This document shows positions 11,585 to 23,520 of a stretch of DNA of 64,000 nucleotides, piece by piece; the first letter of the stretch is position 1; each line of letters opens with the position of its first letter. Origin of the DNA: Sipunculus nudus. Taxonomy: Eukaryota > Annelida > Sipuncula > Golfingiida > Sipunculidae. The stretch covers positions 27,355,729-27,419,728 of the forward strand of contig CM049314.1 of assembly GCA_026874595.1 (NCBI GenBank), given 5' to 3'. The position numbers and the translations under genes were made by a program. Under the pieces are notes generated by a model. The model saw nothing but the letters and a program-made list of their open reading frames with translations, had not been told where the DNA came from and made no database searches.

Positions 11585-14490
11585 GCCTTTTAATGTTACC
11601 AGATGCATGAATACCGGCAGGTAATAATCTAAAAGGCTGTCCAACAGGAATCCTCTAAATGACCGAAAGGAGTAATCAAAGTGTAGAGTCTGCTGTTAAA
11701 CATTAGATTACAACGTTAAGAAGATGTGACGACATATGCATACCAGACCAGAACAGATACGCCATACTCGCCCGGCCACTGTCTGACAGATGATGGATAT
11801 CGTCAAATTAAAGTTTAATTTGGTCTCAGCATCACGGGCTTAACTTACTTTTTGTTATACTTGTTCGATTTGAACGTAAGTTTAGACAGGCACCGTGTTT
11901 ATTTAATCCAAATCAATCATTATTATTATTATTATTATTAATATATATTATATATTATATTATTATACCAAACACTAAGTTCAAAGCGCCAACGTGCTAT
12001 TGTTTATTCGCTAACGGATGTAAACAAAGAGTACATCCTGGTGTCTCACTTCCATTTAAGGTCACATAGTCTTATTTATACACACGACCCAGGGCCTGAG
12101 ATGTAGTAGTGAATGGTCTGGCTATTTTAGCTTGGCTCTAGCCATCATGTGATGGAGCATCAACAACACCCATTTGTTTTATTTTTAAGTATGTTAAGCA
12201 TAATCTTCAATAAAATTGACAGTATTGGTCATTTTATTTCTAATCTTTGGCCAAATCAATGCTGTCCAAATGCTTGTTTGGGACTCCATGGAGGGGTATT
12301 TTGGGCTTCACTGCATTCGGGCCAGGGTGACTTAACAAGGAGATACACAATTAAGCCCCCATTTTCTTTGTCTAGTTTGACTGAAGAAAACAACCAACCC
12401 TCAGGTAAAAAAAAGTTTAATATCAGAATTTATTTTTAAGTTGTCCAAAGTAGGCCCAGACTTCAGGTGTTTTATAGATGTTATATAGGAAAAATAAATA
12501 CAGCAACGTGGCCATAAGCCCAACCCTCGACGCACCAACCTCCGCGCAGGGATAAACTATATGTAAGGTCTATTGCGTATAATGAATGATCTTCATAGAC
12601 AGATCTTATGTATGGAGAATGTTGACACACGGGTACAACTGCCTCGTGAGTAGGGCTTTCTTTCTTTATGAGCATCCGCCGGTGTTCAGTCTCACGGTGT
12701 GTGTGAGTTACGTTAATTTATAAAATACAGATTTTTTAATATAATTTTATGTGTTAAAATAGAATCAAGAGTGAAATTTTCATTTCAATATGTACTTCCA
12801 TAAAGATTATGTTCAATGTAAGCATGCGGCTTCATGTATATATGTATAACCCTATGCCAGTCTTTCTGTAAAAGGTTTAATTAGTTACTTTTTAAACCTA
12901 TCATAAATGGGTATTTTTATCTTAATAATATAAAATACCCCATGTATATGTTTCAATTATGTTACCCCAATTATCAAGTGCCCTTGGTTTCTAGATATAA
13001 CTAATTAAGGTTAAGATTAATTATAAGATTGGTAACCAAAACTACGGCCAAGTTATTTATAATAGTTATTGAACGAATTATTTATTGATAAGCTTAGATA
13101 ATCTGACATGGTTATGTAATTGCACCCATACTTCTGTCTTAAGGGAAATATATATAGAGACATTGAGATAATGTTATTATATTAAAAGGTATATCATGTT
13201 AAAGTGATTTGGTATACTGATAGAACTGATAGTGATGTTTTGCATCATTCTTGATTATTCAGACACAAATACAGAATGAACATGATAATACCAAAGATGG
13301 ATAATGGACACTTAGGATTAAAAAATATATAAAATTAAAATGAATTTTAATATAGATTAACAAACAGAAGCCTTATACTGCAATAAACAATTATCTGGCT
13401 CAGAGTACAGAAAACTAGTTTTTTTTATCATTTTGAATAGTAGGCCTATTATATGTTTGTATTTAAAATTTAAAACGTGAAGAGTGGCAACTTAGCGGTT
13501 ATCGTATGGGTTTTTCTTTCGGATCATGACTTAGAAGATTACATGGTTGTTTCCTTTGGTTAATCTCTTAGTCATCACAAAAGTTGTTCGTTTTAACCTT
13601 AAAGTGTGTTAAAAATGAAGTATATTCTTGAGAATGGATTTAATTCTATATTTAGGCCTGGCGGATCATACTGATGGAAATAAATACATGAATCAAACAA
13701 CTACAAATAGTGCCACATTGTGCTTATATAATTACATTTCATTAAATATTATTTTACATACTGATGCTGAGAGGATTACATGTGTCAAACATCAAGGACT
13801 GTACGTCGTTCGCAGGAATAAGCGGTAAATCAAAACTGAAAATTTCTATCCATTATAGAGTCCATGTTATAATAGTTATTTCCTTCATTATATCCTCTAT
13901 AGATGCGTATATTTAGGTTGGCTACATGTCGAAAAAACATGGAAATATCACACAAGCGGTAAATAAGCATTTACGCTGTCATTGTCAAGATCTTATGCTG
14001 TTAAGATTTCATGTAAACAATCTGGCCTTGACCCCAAATCATTGACACGTGACCTCGAGCATAAACACAGACATGTTTTTTTTTCAGTCAGAAATAGGTC
14101 AAGCGGCTTTGCCGCTCACACTTGCGATGAAATATAAAGAGAGTTGTTGTCAACCAAAAGCGCCATCTGGTTATGTCTACATAAACTTGCTTATGTTAAG
14201 CGATTACCCAAACAAGAGGTACTCCCTGATGCAGCCACTTTTAACAACTACAGTTCACGCGTTTTATTAATCTAAGTCAATCGATTTATATAAACACCTA
14301 TTTGAAACTTCAGGCAATCTTCTATTACTTATAAAAGGAATTCAGTCTACCTTTGTTCGCAATGTTCTTTGAAACCGCGTTGCGGATGACAATGTGCTAT
14401 ACCTCCTTTTAAAGGTTATTATTATGACAGTGACATCGCCGATGTGAAAATAAATAATTTTTAATGTGCACATTATTTTGAGTGATTTTT
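9830..14490. other. long non-coding stretch with simple repeats
   Basis: No gene is recognised. It contains poly-C runs (about 10449-10457, 11011-11028, 11311-11320), a (TA)n run at 11521-11580 and an (ATT)n tract near 11922-11940. The short open frames (for example 11387-11644 minus, 12149-12439 plus) are low-complexity or have no family features. Confidence 0.5.
11521..11580. repeat. (TA)n microsatellite
   Basis: An essentially perfect 60-bp alternating TA tract. Reading it as IYIYIY produces a spurious open frame. Confidence 0.95.
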
Positions 14491-14497
14491 GCAATTT

Positions 14498-14900
14498 TAG
14501 CTCAACTGACTGTAAGTCATCTGAGCTATAGGTATGGTGTTTTGTCCGTCGTTCGTCCGGCTTGTCCGGTTGTCCGTTAACAGGGAACAAATCGTAACCG
14601 CTGACCCTAGAAGCCTGTACCTAAAAATTTAGGGAGGTCAAGAAAAAGTCTCCTTGGAATCCTGTAATTAGGTCACTGCAACCTATATCCTTGGTGCTTT
14701 AGGGCTTGTAATTACCCCCCCCCCCCCGAATAATAATGAATTAATATATACCCTCCATTATCTTAATAATTAATGCATGGATTGTCATAAATATTGTCTT
14801 AAATATTGATCATGACTAGTTTAGGCATTTCTCGAAAAGTGGTGGCGCCCCCTGTATTTCTTCTTATTTTTACGAATATTTCTCTATTTTTTTCCCCATA
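14498..14900 (-). mobile_element. composite element fragment, minus strand, with terminal palindrome
   Basis: The 31-nt near-palindromic terminus is at 14498-14528 (inverted relative to 28626-28656), preceded by TTT. It is followed by 'gtccgtcgttcgtccgg', 'gtccgttaacagggaacaaatcgtaacc', a degraded ~330-bp unit and GTGGTGGCGCCCCCTGTATTT near 14841-14860. This is the same terminus-to-repeat order as in the plus-strand copies. Confidence 0.7.
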
Positions 14901-14989
14901 AAATGGGAACAATCATGTCAGTTTCTCAGCTGTGATTCCATCTAGTGTCCCGAAATCTGGTGTGTTTATTGTTCACAAGTGGGTTTTTT

Positions 14990-15985
14990 GTAATCACCCT
15001 GTCTGTCCGTCTGTTCGACAGTCTGCCTGTCTGTACATCCGTCCACCAACACAAATTTGTTTCCAGATTATAACTCCAGGTTGGATTGACAAATGGATTT
15101 CAGACTTGACTTGCATATGGCCCACCACTAAAGCAAGAAATCTGTATGATTTTTGGGTCATGAGGTCAAAGGTAAAGGTCACAGGACTCACGTATTTAAA
15201 AAGAATATGGCTGCATTTTAAGCCAAGGTTTTCCATCCCAAACTTTCCATCTTGCGATTTTAGCTAACGTGCCAGTATGGGGAGAGAATAAATGAATTTG
15301 GTGTCACAAGCTCAAAGGTCAAGGTCACAGGGGCCATCTGTTCACAAATTAGTTTCCAGATGATAACTCCTATTTAGTTTGACATATTGTTTTCAAACTT
15401 TACTTTACTTTTACCAAAGGTTAAAGGTCAAGGTCACAGGACCCATTTCTTTAGATAGAATGTGTTTGCATTTCAAGCCAAACTTGTCATCACAAACCGT
15501 CGATCTTCAGGATATTGCGTACCTGCCAATAGGGGAAAATTCTTTACGATTTTGGGGTCATATGGTCTAAGGTCAAGGTCACAGGGCCCATCCATTCACA
15601 AATTAGTTTATGGATAATAATTCTGCTTTGGATTGACAGATTGACCTCAAACTTCATTTATTATTGACCCACCACTTAAGTAAGAAGCATTTTGATTTTT
15701 AGGGTCCGGAGGTCAAAGGTGAAGGTCACAGGAGCTACATCTTTCAAAAGATTGTGGATGCACTGTTAATCAAACTTTACATTCCACATTTTCCATCTTT
15801 CACACGTGGCTTACACGTGGAAGAAATCTATAGATTTTGAGGTTACCTGATCAGAGGTCCAGGTCACTGGACCCACTTTTTTAAAGAGATTGTTACAATA
15901 ATCTAAATGCTGCAAGTTCAAGGATAATAAGTTCTCAGATTGTTTTGGTAACATGGTCATTGGTTAAGGTCACAGGACCGTCATT
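14990..15985 (+). repeat. ~270-bp tandem repeat carrying AGGTCA arrays
   Basis: Landmark 'tttccagattataactcc' recurs at about 15060, 15352 and 15606. The motif AGGTCAAAGGT(C/A/G)AAGGTCACAGG, or a shorter form of it, recurs near 15165, 15314, 15425, 15572, 15708 and 15964. About 3.5 diverged copies are present. Open frames crossing it (14932-15267 plus, 14994-15236 minus) are not conserved between units. I know this type of repeat from bivalve intergenic DNA. Confidence 0.75.
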
Positions 15986-17080
15986 CTGAAAATATCCTCA
16001 AAGACAATTTCAGCTGAGCGTCGAGACCTATTGGTCCCTAGTTTCAGACTTGCCTGGAGACTACCACCGAAAACAGCCGAACTGCATTCGGCAAAGAGCG
16101 GGATATCTTTGTGGTCTCCTCCTTGCCGTGTAGGATTAAGTCTATTGTATATGTGATAAACCCTGCTTTCATTGAAGGATTTAATCATGTTTGGCCTGAC
16201 ATTTGACAAAGGCTCTGACCGACGTGCGTGGCCAGTCAATGTGAAAAACACATCACTCTTTTATGAGAAGAAAGGGTTCAAACAAGAGGATTAATGACAA
16301 AACCTTAAACAAGTTCCCCATTTCCGGAGAAGGGGTGGGATAGCTGGGGGGGGGGGGGTTCGGGGTTTTCCAGGCATAAATATTGGTCTGAAACAATTTA
16401 AAAAGGGTTGCGGCTGAAAAGGGGGACGGACCCCCTGGACTACCCTTTTGGTCTGCTTCTGCTGCTTCCGGTTCGCGAAGGTAAACTTCATTATTGACCA
16501 GGTCCTCAAGTTCAACATTCCGGATTATGAATTTCTTGCCATGAGCACAGCGCCACAAAAGAGATGTAACAAAAAAAATTGTACATATCTTACTGAGACA
16601 GTTACCCATTAAAATTTCACATATTTTCTTCTATTTTATTAAAATTGACCCAACAATCCTCCTCCCAGTTAATACATCTTCCCAACCCAGATAAAAAGCC
16701 CGGTATGCCGGGTTTATCAGCTAGTTTCCAAATAACGAACAAATGTTTGCATCAGCACAACACATTATCTTCTGGATTATCCCTTGAACTACTTTTTCAA
16801 TAAAAATTGTGTACCGTAAGAAAACCGCATATACGTCGAGAAATTTGTTCCACAAAATTAATTGAAGAAAGGTGAGTCGACTTATGTGCGGGTCTAAGCC
16901 TGAGAGGCCAAATTTTGCACGAACTTAGTCAAACTGCCGGCCTGATTGTCTTAACTGATCGACAACTAGATATTCGTTTCCGGGGAAGTCAGGTACACAA
17001 GTCCCCCTTTCAGTCCAAAGAATACTGTCTAATTAGGTTTCCGAACAATATTTTTTTGCTTGCCGGAAATCTTCGATTTC
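15986..17080. other. non-coding stretch with a probable dispersed repeat
   Basis: About 16310-16530 contains a proline/glycine-codon-rich stretch with a G-run (about 16346-16357) and a minus-strand open frame. I see no protein-family feature and treat it as repeat-derived. Confidence 0.4.
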
Positions 17081-18560
17081 CGCAAGCATGTTGGTCAGTC
17101 GCGTATGTCTGTTTATGTGTTCATTTGTTTTTCAGTACTCTCCTGGCCACAATTTTGTAACAATCGATCTGAAACTTTCAGGGTTAATTGAAAGTCAAAA
17201 GTCCTGGAAGCCTGTTGTTTTTGGTTGGCATAGGTTAAAGATCAAGGTCAAGGTCATCGAAAAACGTCGATATTTTATTTTCGTCATAACCTTGCCAATA
17301 TTGGTCCTATCTTCACAAACATAGGTTCATTTTCTTCCTCTGCATCTTTTTCATTACATGGTCTTGTCATCTTTTCTCAACTTTGCGTCACTTTGTCAGT
17401 ATGTCTGTCAGTCAGTTGACCTCACTTTCGCCTTCTTGCTGGTGCTTGTGTCTTACATATAGCATTCTGCAGGCCACAGTTTTGCAGGAATCCTTTTGAA
17501 ATTGGTAAATCTTATGTCTTACACATATCTGAAAATTAATTTTTTATTTTCAGGACGTTGCCACTAAGGGGCGCTGCACTGGAACTTCATCAACATATCG
17601 TTTTTTGACAATATCTCCGAAACTATTAACCTGAATTACATAAACTTTACCTTAAATTCTTCCTCCGAGTCTTCTCTATAACTTGGTTAAGTCATCTGGT
17701 CTCAGCTTTGTGTCACTTTGTCAGTATGTCTGTCTGTCTGTCAGTTGACCTCATTTTCGCCTTCTTGCCCGTTCTTGTGTCTAATATATAACATTCTACA
17801 GGCCACAGTTTTACAGGAATCCATTTGAAACTGACGCATCTTTTGTCATACTAATATCTCGAAAGAGATTTTTCAGTTTCGGAAAATAGCCACAAGGTGC
17901 GGCTGCACACGAAACACTACAACATATCATTTTTCTCCATATCTCCTAAACTTTGAACCTAAACTACATAAACTATAGCTTATTTTCTTCCGCTCTATCT
18001 TCCTCATACATGGTTTAGTTTTCTTGTTTTAACTTGGTGCCGCTTTGTCAGTATGTCGGTCACTTCAAAACACTTCAAAATGTTATTTTCCTCATAACTT
18101 TGTCAATTCTATTCCTATTTTCACAAACTTTGGCTCATTTTTTTCACCTTTGTCTTCTGCATAACTTAGTCTAAACAAATGGTCTCAACTTAGTGTCACT
18201 TGGTCAATATGTCTGTCTGTTTGCAGGTCGTCCTAAATGTTGTCTTCTTGCTGGTTCTTGCCTCTGTTATAATAGCATTCTACAGGCCACAGTTTACCAG
18301 AAATCATTTTGCAACTTTCATCTATCGTATATTAAATAGGAAAGATTTCTTGAAGCTGTGTGTTTTAAATAGGTCAAAGTTCAAGGTCAAAGTCAAGAAT
18401 ACACGTCAGATTATTATTTCCATCGTAACTGTGTCGATATTTGGTCAAATGCTTAACAAACAATGGCCCATTTTCTTCCTCTTTGTCTTCTTTATAATAT
18501 GTTCTCATTATCTGACTTCAAATCTGGGTCAGAGTGTTTCCGACAAGCGCGTGACGTATG
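17080..18560 (+). repeat. ~325-bp tandem repeat array
   Basis: The landmark 'gtcagtatgtc' starts near 17397, 17722 and 18047, giving a spacing of about 325 bp, with diverged units on both sides. Each unit includes 'ccttcttgctggt.cttg' and 'ggccacagttttgcaggaatcc' (17474, about 17803, about 18286). AGGTCA-type motifs recur near 17236-17258 and 18370-18400. About four units in total. Confidence 0.7.
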
Positions 18561-20030
18561 GTCGTCTTGTTTCAAGGATTGACCATTTACGCTGTTCTGT
18601 CATTTGGATAATGCAGAATATTAAAATGTTTGCAATTTACATGGTTGCTGACAGCCCGGAAATGCCCGCGTCTTGTTGCGGATCCACAACTGTGATACGA
18701 TCATAGTTGTGGGAATGGCCTGTACAGTTAGGCCTTGTAATGGTGAAATGGTAGACACTGGTAGAAGGCACAAAAAAAACTTAAAACTTCTAAATATACA
18801 CAACAAAATGCATCTGTTAGTGTCTTTGGTAGTAAATGGGTCTTTATGGCAACTTTACCACGTTCTAACCTTAATATATTGATGAAATATAATCCCTAAC
18901 GATCCGTGTAAGCCCGCGGTGATTTAAACATAACAATACACAGGAATTTGTAATGAGCGGACGTTGATCGATTGGTACCCGCCACCGACATTTATTATCG
19001 CTCGTTTTTCCAGTTCAAACAGCGATAAGATCAGAGCGGGTTCCCAGTCTAAATCCCGTTGCAAAGGACTGTGGGTCACTTAATGTAATCATGGCGGCTT
19101 GTTCTCTATATAAACACATCAGCTCTTGGCAAAATTAAGGATAAGTAGGGCTATTGAGCAATATTTTGGTGCCAATACTTTGCAGATGTTTTATAAAACA
19201 TCCAAAGACAACAAAAAGGTAATTATTTTATGTTGACACCGCTTGAAATGTCAATTATACGATTCCAAAGGGGTCTCCTATTTGAAACCTTACAAGACGG
19301 TTTCCTAAGCGTCGTTCCTAAGACGTTGTTGACGGAGAGGAGCACAGCGGATCGGAATCACACGTCTTGGGCCGAGACAAGCCCGCGTCTAGCTATAATG
19401 AGCTTCACTCACGGGCGATTATGTACGAGTGCAAGAGGCACGAGTATTGCGTAATCAATTAGGATTTTATCCAGGGCATCAGCCCCTGTGTATTTGAAAT
19501 CCAATCATGTTACAGAATTGCTCCACAAAAAACATTTGGTGCTTGCGTTAGCTTGTAAACATGTTAACGGTAAAAGCCCGTAGGCCGTGGTGTCTGAACT
19601 ACTGACAGTTGACAAAAGGCTGATTACAACACCGATTAGCGCTCACTCGGTATGTGGCTGGCTGCCTGTCGCAAGAAGCCCCAAACTAGGTCATGCTGTT
19701 CACCTGTGTACGTAAGTTCCTACTTAAAAAATACCCCAAATCATAGTGAACGACTGCAGCCCTGAGCAGCAGAGCTCCGGGAAAAAAGTTCAACCTAATA
19801 TCGATAGCGCAATGAACTAAAGAACACAACTCAGCTTAATTAAAACTTGAAAAAACTGTCGTTTACAGCCTTGTGTTTTCTCAGAATGTATAATAACAAC
19901 CTCTGATAATAAAATTACTGCCCTGGATCCACAGATATGACCAAGCTGAGGACAGATTACACTGTCACGTTGCCTTTTCATGTGACTCGCGTGGTCCAAC
20001 TTCGTGCGTTCTTATCAATTTAGATTATAA
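18561..20030. other. non-coding stretch, no gene recognised
   Basis: Several 60-75-codon open frames exist (18673-18882, 19230-19454, 19817-19999). None shows domain features, splice-flanked structure or repetition elsewhere in the window. Confidence 0.45.
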
Positions 20031-20034
20031 CAAG

Positions 20035-22530
20035 GCATACATGCCTAATGCGAACCTGTGCAACGAGATTACACCAGGTTTAATGCTTTAATGCTAGACC
20101 ATTACTTTTCAAGAACATGTGTAACATGTATATGAACAATGCAAGTACTAAACACTAAACGGAAGCTGTGCAAAAATTTTTGCAGGTGGCGCCACTACTT
20201 TATCGTATGATAAAGACCTATGTGAGATCTATAAACATGCAAAATGTATGCCCAATCGGTCAAATGGTTCCTGAGATATATGCTTGGATGTCTGCAGCGA
20301 AGATTTGAATGTAGTTGGCGCCACCTGTCATAAAATCAAGAAAGTTGTCAAGGATGAATAAACCTGCAAAATATCAGGTGGATAAGTAAAACCATTGTCG
20401 AGATATAAGTGATTTTAATCCAAGGCAGATGAACAGATGGACGCTGTGCAAAAATGCTTGCAGGTGGCACCACCAATTTTGCGTATAATAAAGAGCTTTG
20501 GGAGATCTATACACATGCAAAATGTTGGCCCAACTGGTCAAACGGTTTCCGAGATATGAGCTTGGATGTCTGCAGCTTAGACGTGTATGCAGGTGGCGCC
20601 ACCTGTAAAAAATCAAGAAAGCCATCTATGATGTATACACATGAAAAATTTCAGGTGGATAAGTCCAACCAATGCAGAGATATGAGTGTTTTTATCCCAA
20701 GGCAGATGAACAGATGGAGGCTGTGCAAAAATGGTTGCAGGTGGCGCCACCAGATTTGTGTATGAGAAAGAGCTATGGGAGATCTATACACATGCAAAAT
20801 GTTGGCCCAACTGGTCAAACGGTTCCCGAGATATGAGCTTGGATGTCTGCAGCTAAGACGTGAATGCAGGTGGCGCCACCTGTAAAAAATCAAGAAAGCT
20901 GTCCATGATGTATGCAAAATTTCAGGTGGATAAGTCCTACCAATGCAGAGATATGAGTGTTTTTATCCAAAGGCAGATGAACAGATGGAGGCTGTGCAAA
21001 AATGGTTGCAGGTGGCGCCACCAGATTTTTGTATGAGAAAGAACTATGGGAGATCCATACAAATGCAAAATGTTGGCCCAACTGGTTAAACGGTTCCCGA
21101 GATATGAGCTTGGATGTCTGCAGGTAAAACGTGAATGCAGGTGGCGCCACCTGTAAAAAATCAAGAAAGCTGTCCATGTTGTATACACATGCAAAATTTC
21201 AGGTGGATAGGTCCAACCAATGAAGAGATATGAGTGTTTTTATCCCAAGGCAGATGAACAGACGGACGCTGTGCAAAAATGGTGGCAGGTGGTACACCAA
21301 TTTTGTGTATGATTAAGAGATATGTGAGGTCTATACACATACATAATTTCAGGGGGATATGTCAAATAAGTCCTAAGATATAAGCTTGAATGTCTGCAGC
21401 ATTTACATAAATTTAGGTGGAGCCACCTGCCAAAAAGTCCAGAAAGCTATCCAAGATGAATAAACATGCAAAATTTTAGGCAGATAAGTCAAACCACTAC
21501 TGAGATATGAGTGATTTTAGCCCACGGCCGACAAACAGACGGACGCTGTGCAAAAATGGTGGCAGGTGGCACCACCAATTTTGTGTATGATTAAGAGGTA
21601 TGTGAGATCTATACACATGCAAAATGTCAGGGGGATATGTCAAACCAGTCCAGAGATATAAGCTTGAATGCCTGCAGCGTATACATAAATGTAGGTGGCG
21701 CCACCTGCCATAAAATTCAGAAAGCTATCCAAGATGTATAAACCTGCAAAATTTTAGGCATATATGTCAAACCACTGCCGTGATATGAGTGATTTTATCC
21801 CACAGCAAACAAACAGACGGACGCTGTGCAAAAATGTTTGCAGGTGTCGCCACCGCTTTTGCGCATGATAAAGAGCTATGTGAGCTCTATAAACATGCAC
21901 AAGTTATGCCCAATCGGTCAGTTGGTTCCTGAGATATGAGTTTGGATGTCATCAGCGTAAATTTGAATGTAGGTGGCGCCACCTGTCATAAAATCAAGAA
22001 ATCTGTCAAGGATGTATAAACCTGAAAATATCAGGTGGATAAGTCAAACCACTGCCGAGATATAAGTGATTTTACCCAAGGCAGATAAACAGATGGACGC
22101 TGTGCAATAATGGTTGCAGGTGGCGCCACCAGTTTTGCGTATAATAAAGAGCTATGTGAGATCTATACACATGCAAAATGTTGGTCCAACTGGTCAAACG
22201 GTTCCCGAGATATGAGCTTAGATGTCTGCAGCTTAAACGCGGATGTAGGTGGCGCCGCCTGTCATAAAATCAAGAAACTGTCCAGGATGTATACACATGC
22301 AAAATTTCAGATGGACAAGTCCAACCAATGAAGAAATATGAGTGTTTTTATTCCAAGGCAGATGAACAGAGGGACGCTGTGCAAAAATGGTTGCAGTTGG
22401 CGTCACCATTTAGTGTATGTTATAAAGCTTTCCAAGGGCTACATTTGTGCTAAATTTTTAGCCTTATCGTTCAAACGGTTCCCGAGATATGTGGGTTTAT
22501 GTGTGGAAACAGACGCATAAATGGACGCTC
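20035..22530 (+). mobile_element. composite element copy 2: ~276-bp minisatellite array with GGTGGCGCCACC palindromes
   Basis: A ~65-bp module (20035-20102) also present at 4036-4103 is followed by about eight tandem units of ~276 bp. Each unit has two half-units. One begins with the palindrome followed by AGT/AAT (near 20186, 20462, 20741, 21010, 21567, 21841, 22119); the other has the palindrome followed by TGT (near 20316, 20592, 20868, 21140, 21418, 21694, 21972, 22247). Conserved blocks include ACACATGCAAAATG, GAGATATGAG, GGATGTCTGCAGC and GACGCTGTGCAAAAATGG. The period is close to a multiple of three, so open frames recur on both strands; these are by-products. Confidence 0.85.
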
Positions 22531-23520
22531 GGCAGAGAGGAAAGGTCAGAAGTCAACCAAAAATGAGGGCGCAGCAGTTTAATCTGATCGATCATAATTC
22601 CGAATTTAAAAAAAGTCTGCCCCGTGGTTATGGAGGAGTTTTCCGGAAACCTATGCGGCTATGGCAGCGTCGGACTGAAACATAGTATCTGTTTGGGTGA
22701 TACAATGGGTGATACAATGACTGTAGCTGTTACCACCAGTCTTATATACAACGAAGAGATATATAAACATGCCCAATGTCAGACTAATAAATCCTCCTTT
22801 GACATAAGCAGGCGCATACACTGCAAAAGTCAATGTGAGTGGCACCACCTGTCTTGTAAATGAGAATACCATCAAAGACGCATAGACAAGTCAAAATATT
22901 TGGCTAATGCATCAAACCTCCCCAGAGTTTGATGCACTGGGCGGACAAGGCTTAGGTGAGTAAGGCAGTTGCCCCCGAGTGACCTGTGACAATTGCTGCC
23001 TCAAGCTAGTGCACTGAGTGAACTTTTGACCTGTACCTGGCTGCACTGGGTGACCTCCTAAGCTATTGCATAATCTGACACAGGTGGCAGTCTGCCAAAG
23101 CTATAAATAGATTCAAGCTAAACTTTGGTGCCAAATATGATGAAGTAAGCATTCTTCCAAAGCTATAAATAGAATGCAGCTACTGCACTAAGTGGTCTCT
23201 TGACCTATACCTGGCTGCACTTCTTCCAATCTAGGCGCTGTGCCAAAATTCTTTATAGAGCTGACATCATCTTGACTAATGGCCAACATTAAGGCACTGG
23301 CAATCTGCCAATGATAAACCAAGTGCTGCCATCTGTACACAAAAGTGGTTACTACTTGAAATAACTGAGACATTAATTTTCCCAATACAAAATGCTTTTC
23401 AGCTGACTTTTTTTTATAAAAAAAGAAATCCGGAATATATGTAAAATTATCACAGATGCATACTGAATGTAAAATTAAAATACAGATATATCTCATTGAT
23501 GGCAAATTCTTGAATTAAGT
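22531..23520. repeat. decayed edge of the array and a ~170-bp imperfect direct repeat
   Basis: After the array, a degraded half-unit lies at about 22720-22860. The pair 'gcact.agtg......tgacct.tacctggctgcact' (23010-23050 and 23184-23222) and the pair 'ccaaagctataaatag' (about 23095 and 23157) indicate an old tandem duplication. No gene is seen. Confidence 0.5.

Noticed and set aside
11387-11644. Open frame with poly-IY stretch
   Set aside because: It is a (TA)n microsatellite read in frame. The same applies to frames at 5446-5646, 43744-44082 (first half) and 61257-61505.
16253-16609. 118-codon minus-strand open frame starting MGNCLSKICTIFF
   Set aside because: It includes a poly-C/G-derived proline tract, overlaps a second open frame, and has no recognisable domain. 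It is probably repeat-derived.
20374-22520. Recurrent 60-105-codon open frames on both strands with near-identical proteins (for example FLIFYRWRHLHSRLSCRHPS)
   Set aside because: They arise because the minisatellite period is close to a multiple of three. The same bases are open in several frames and the proteins have no fold-like features.
20160-22530. CRISPR-like regular spacing of palindromic repeats
   Set aside because: The spacers are themselves repeats, the units are ~138/276 bp, and the genome is eukaryotic.
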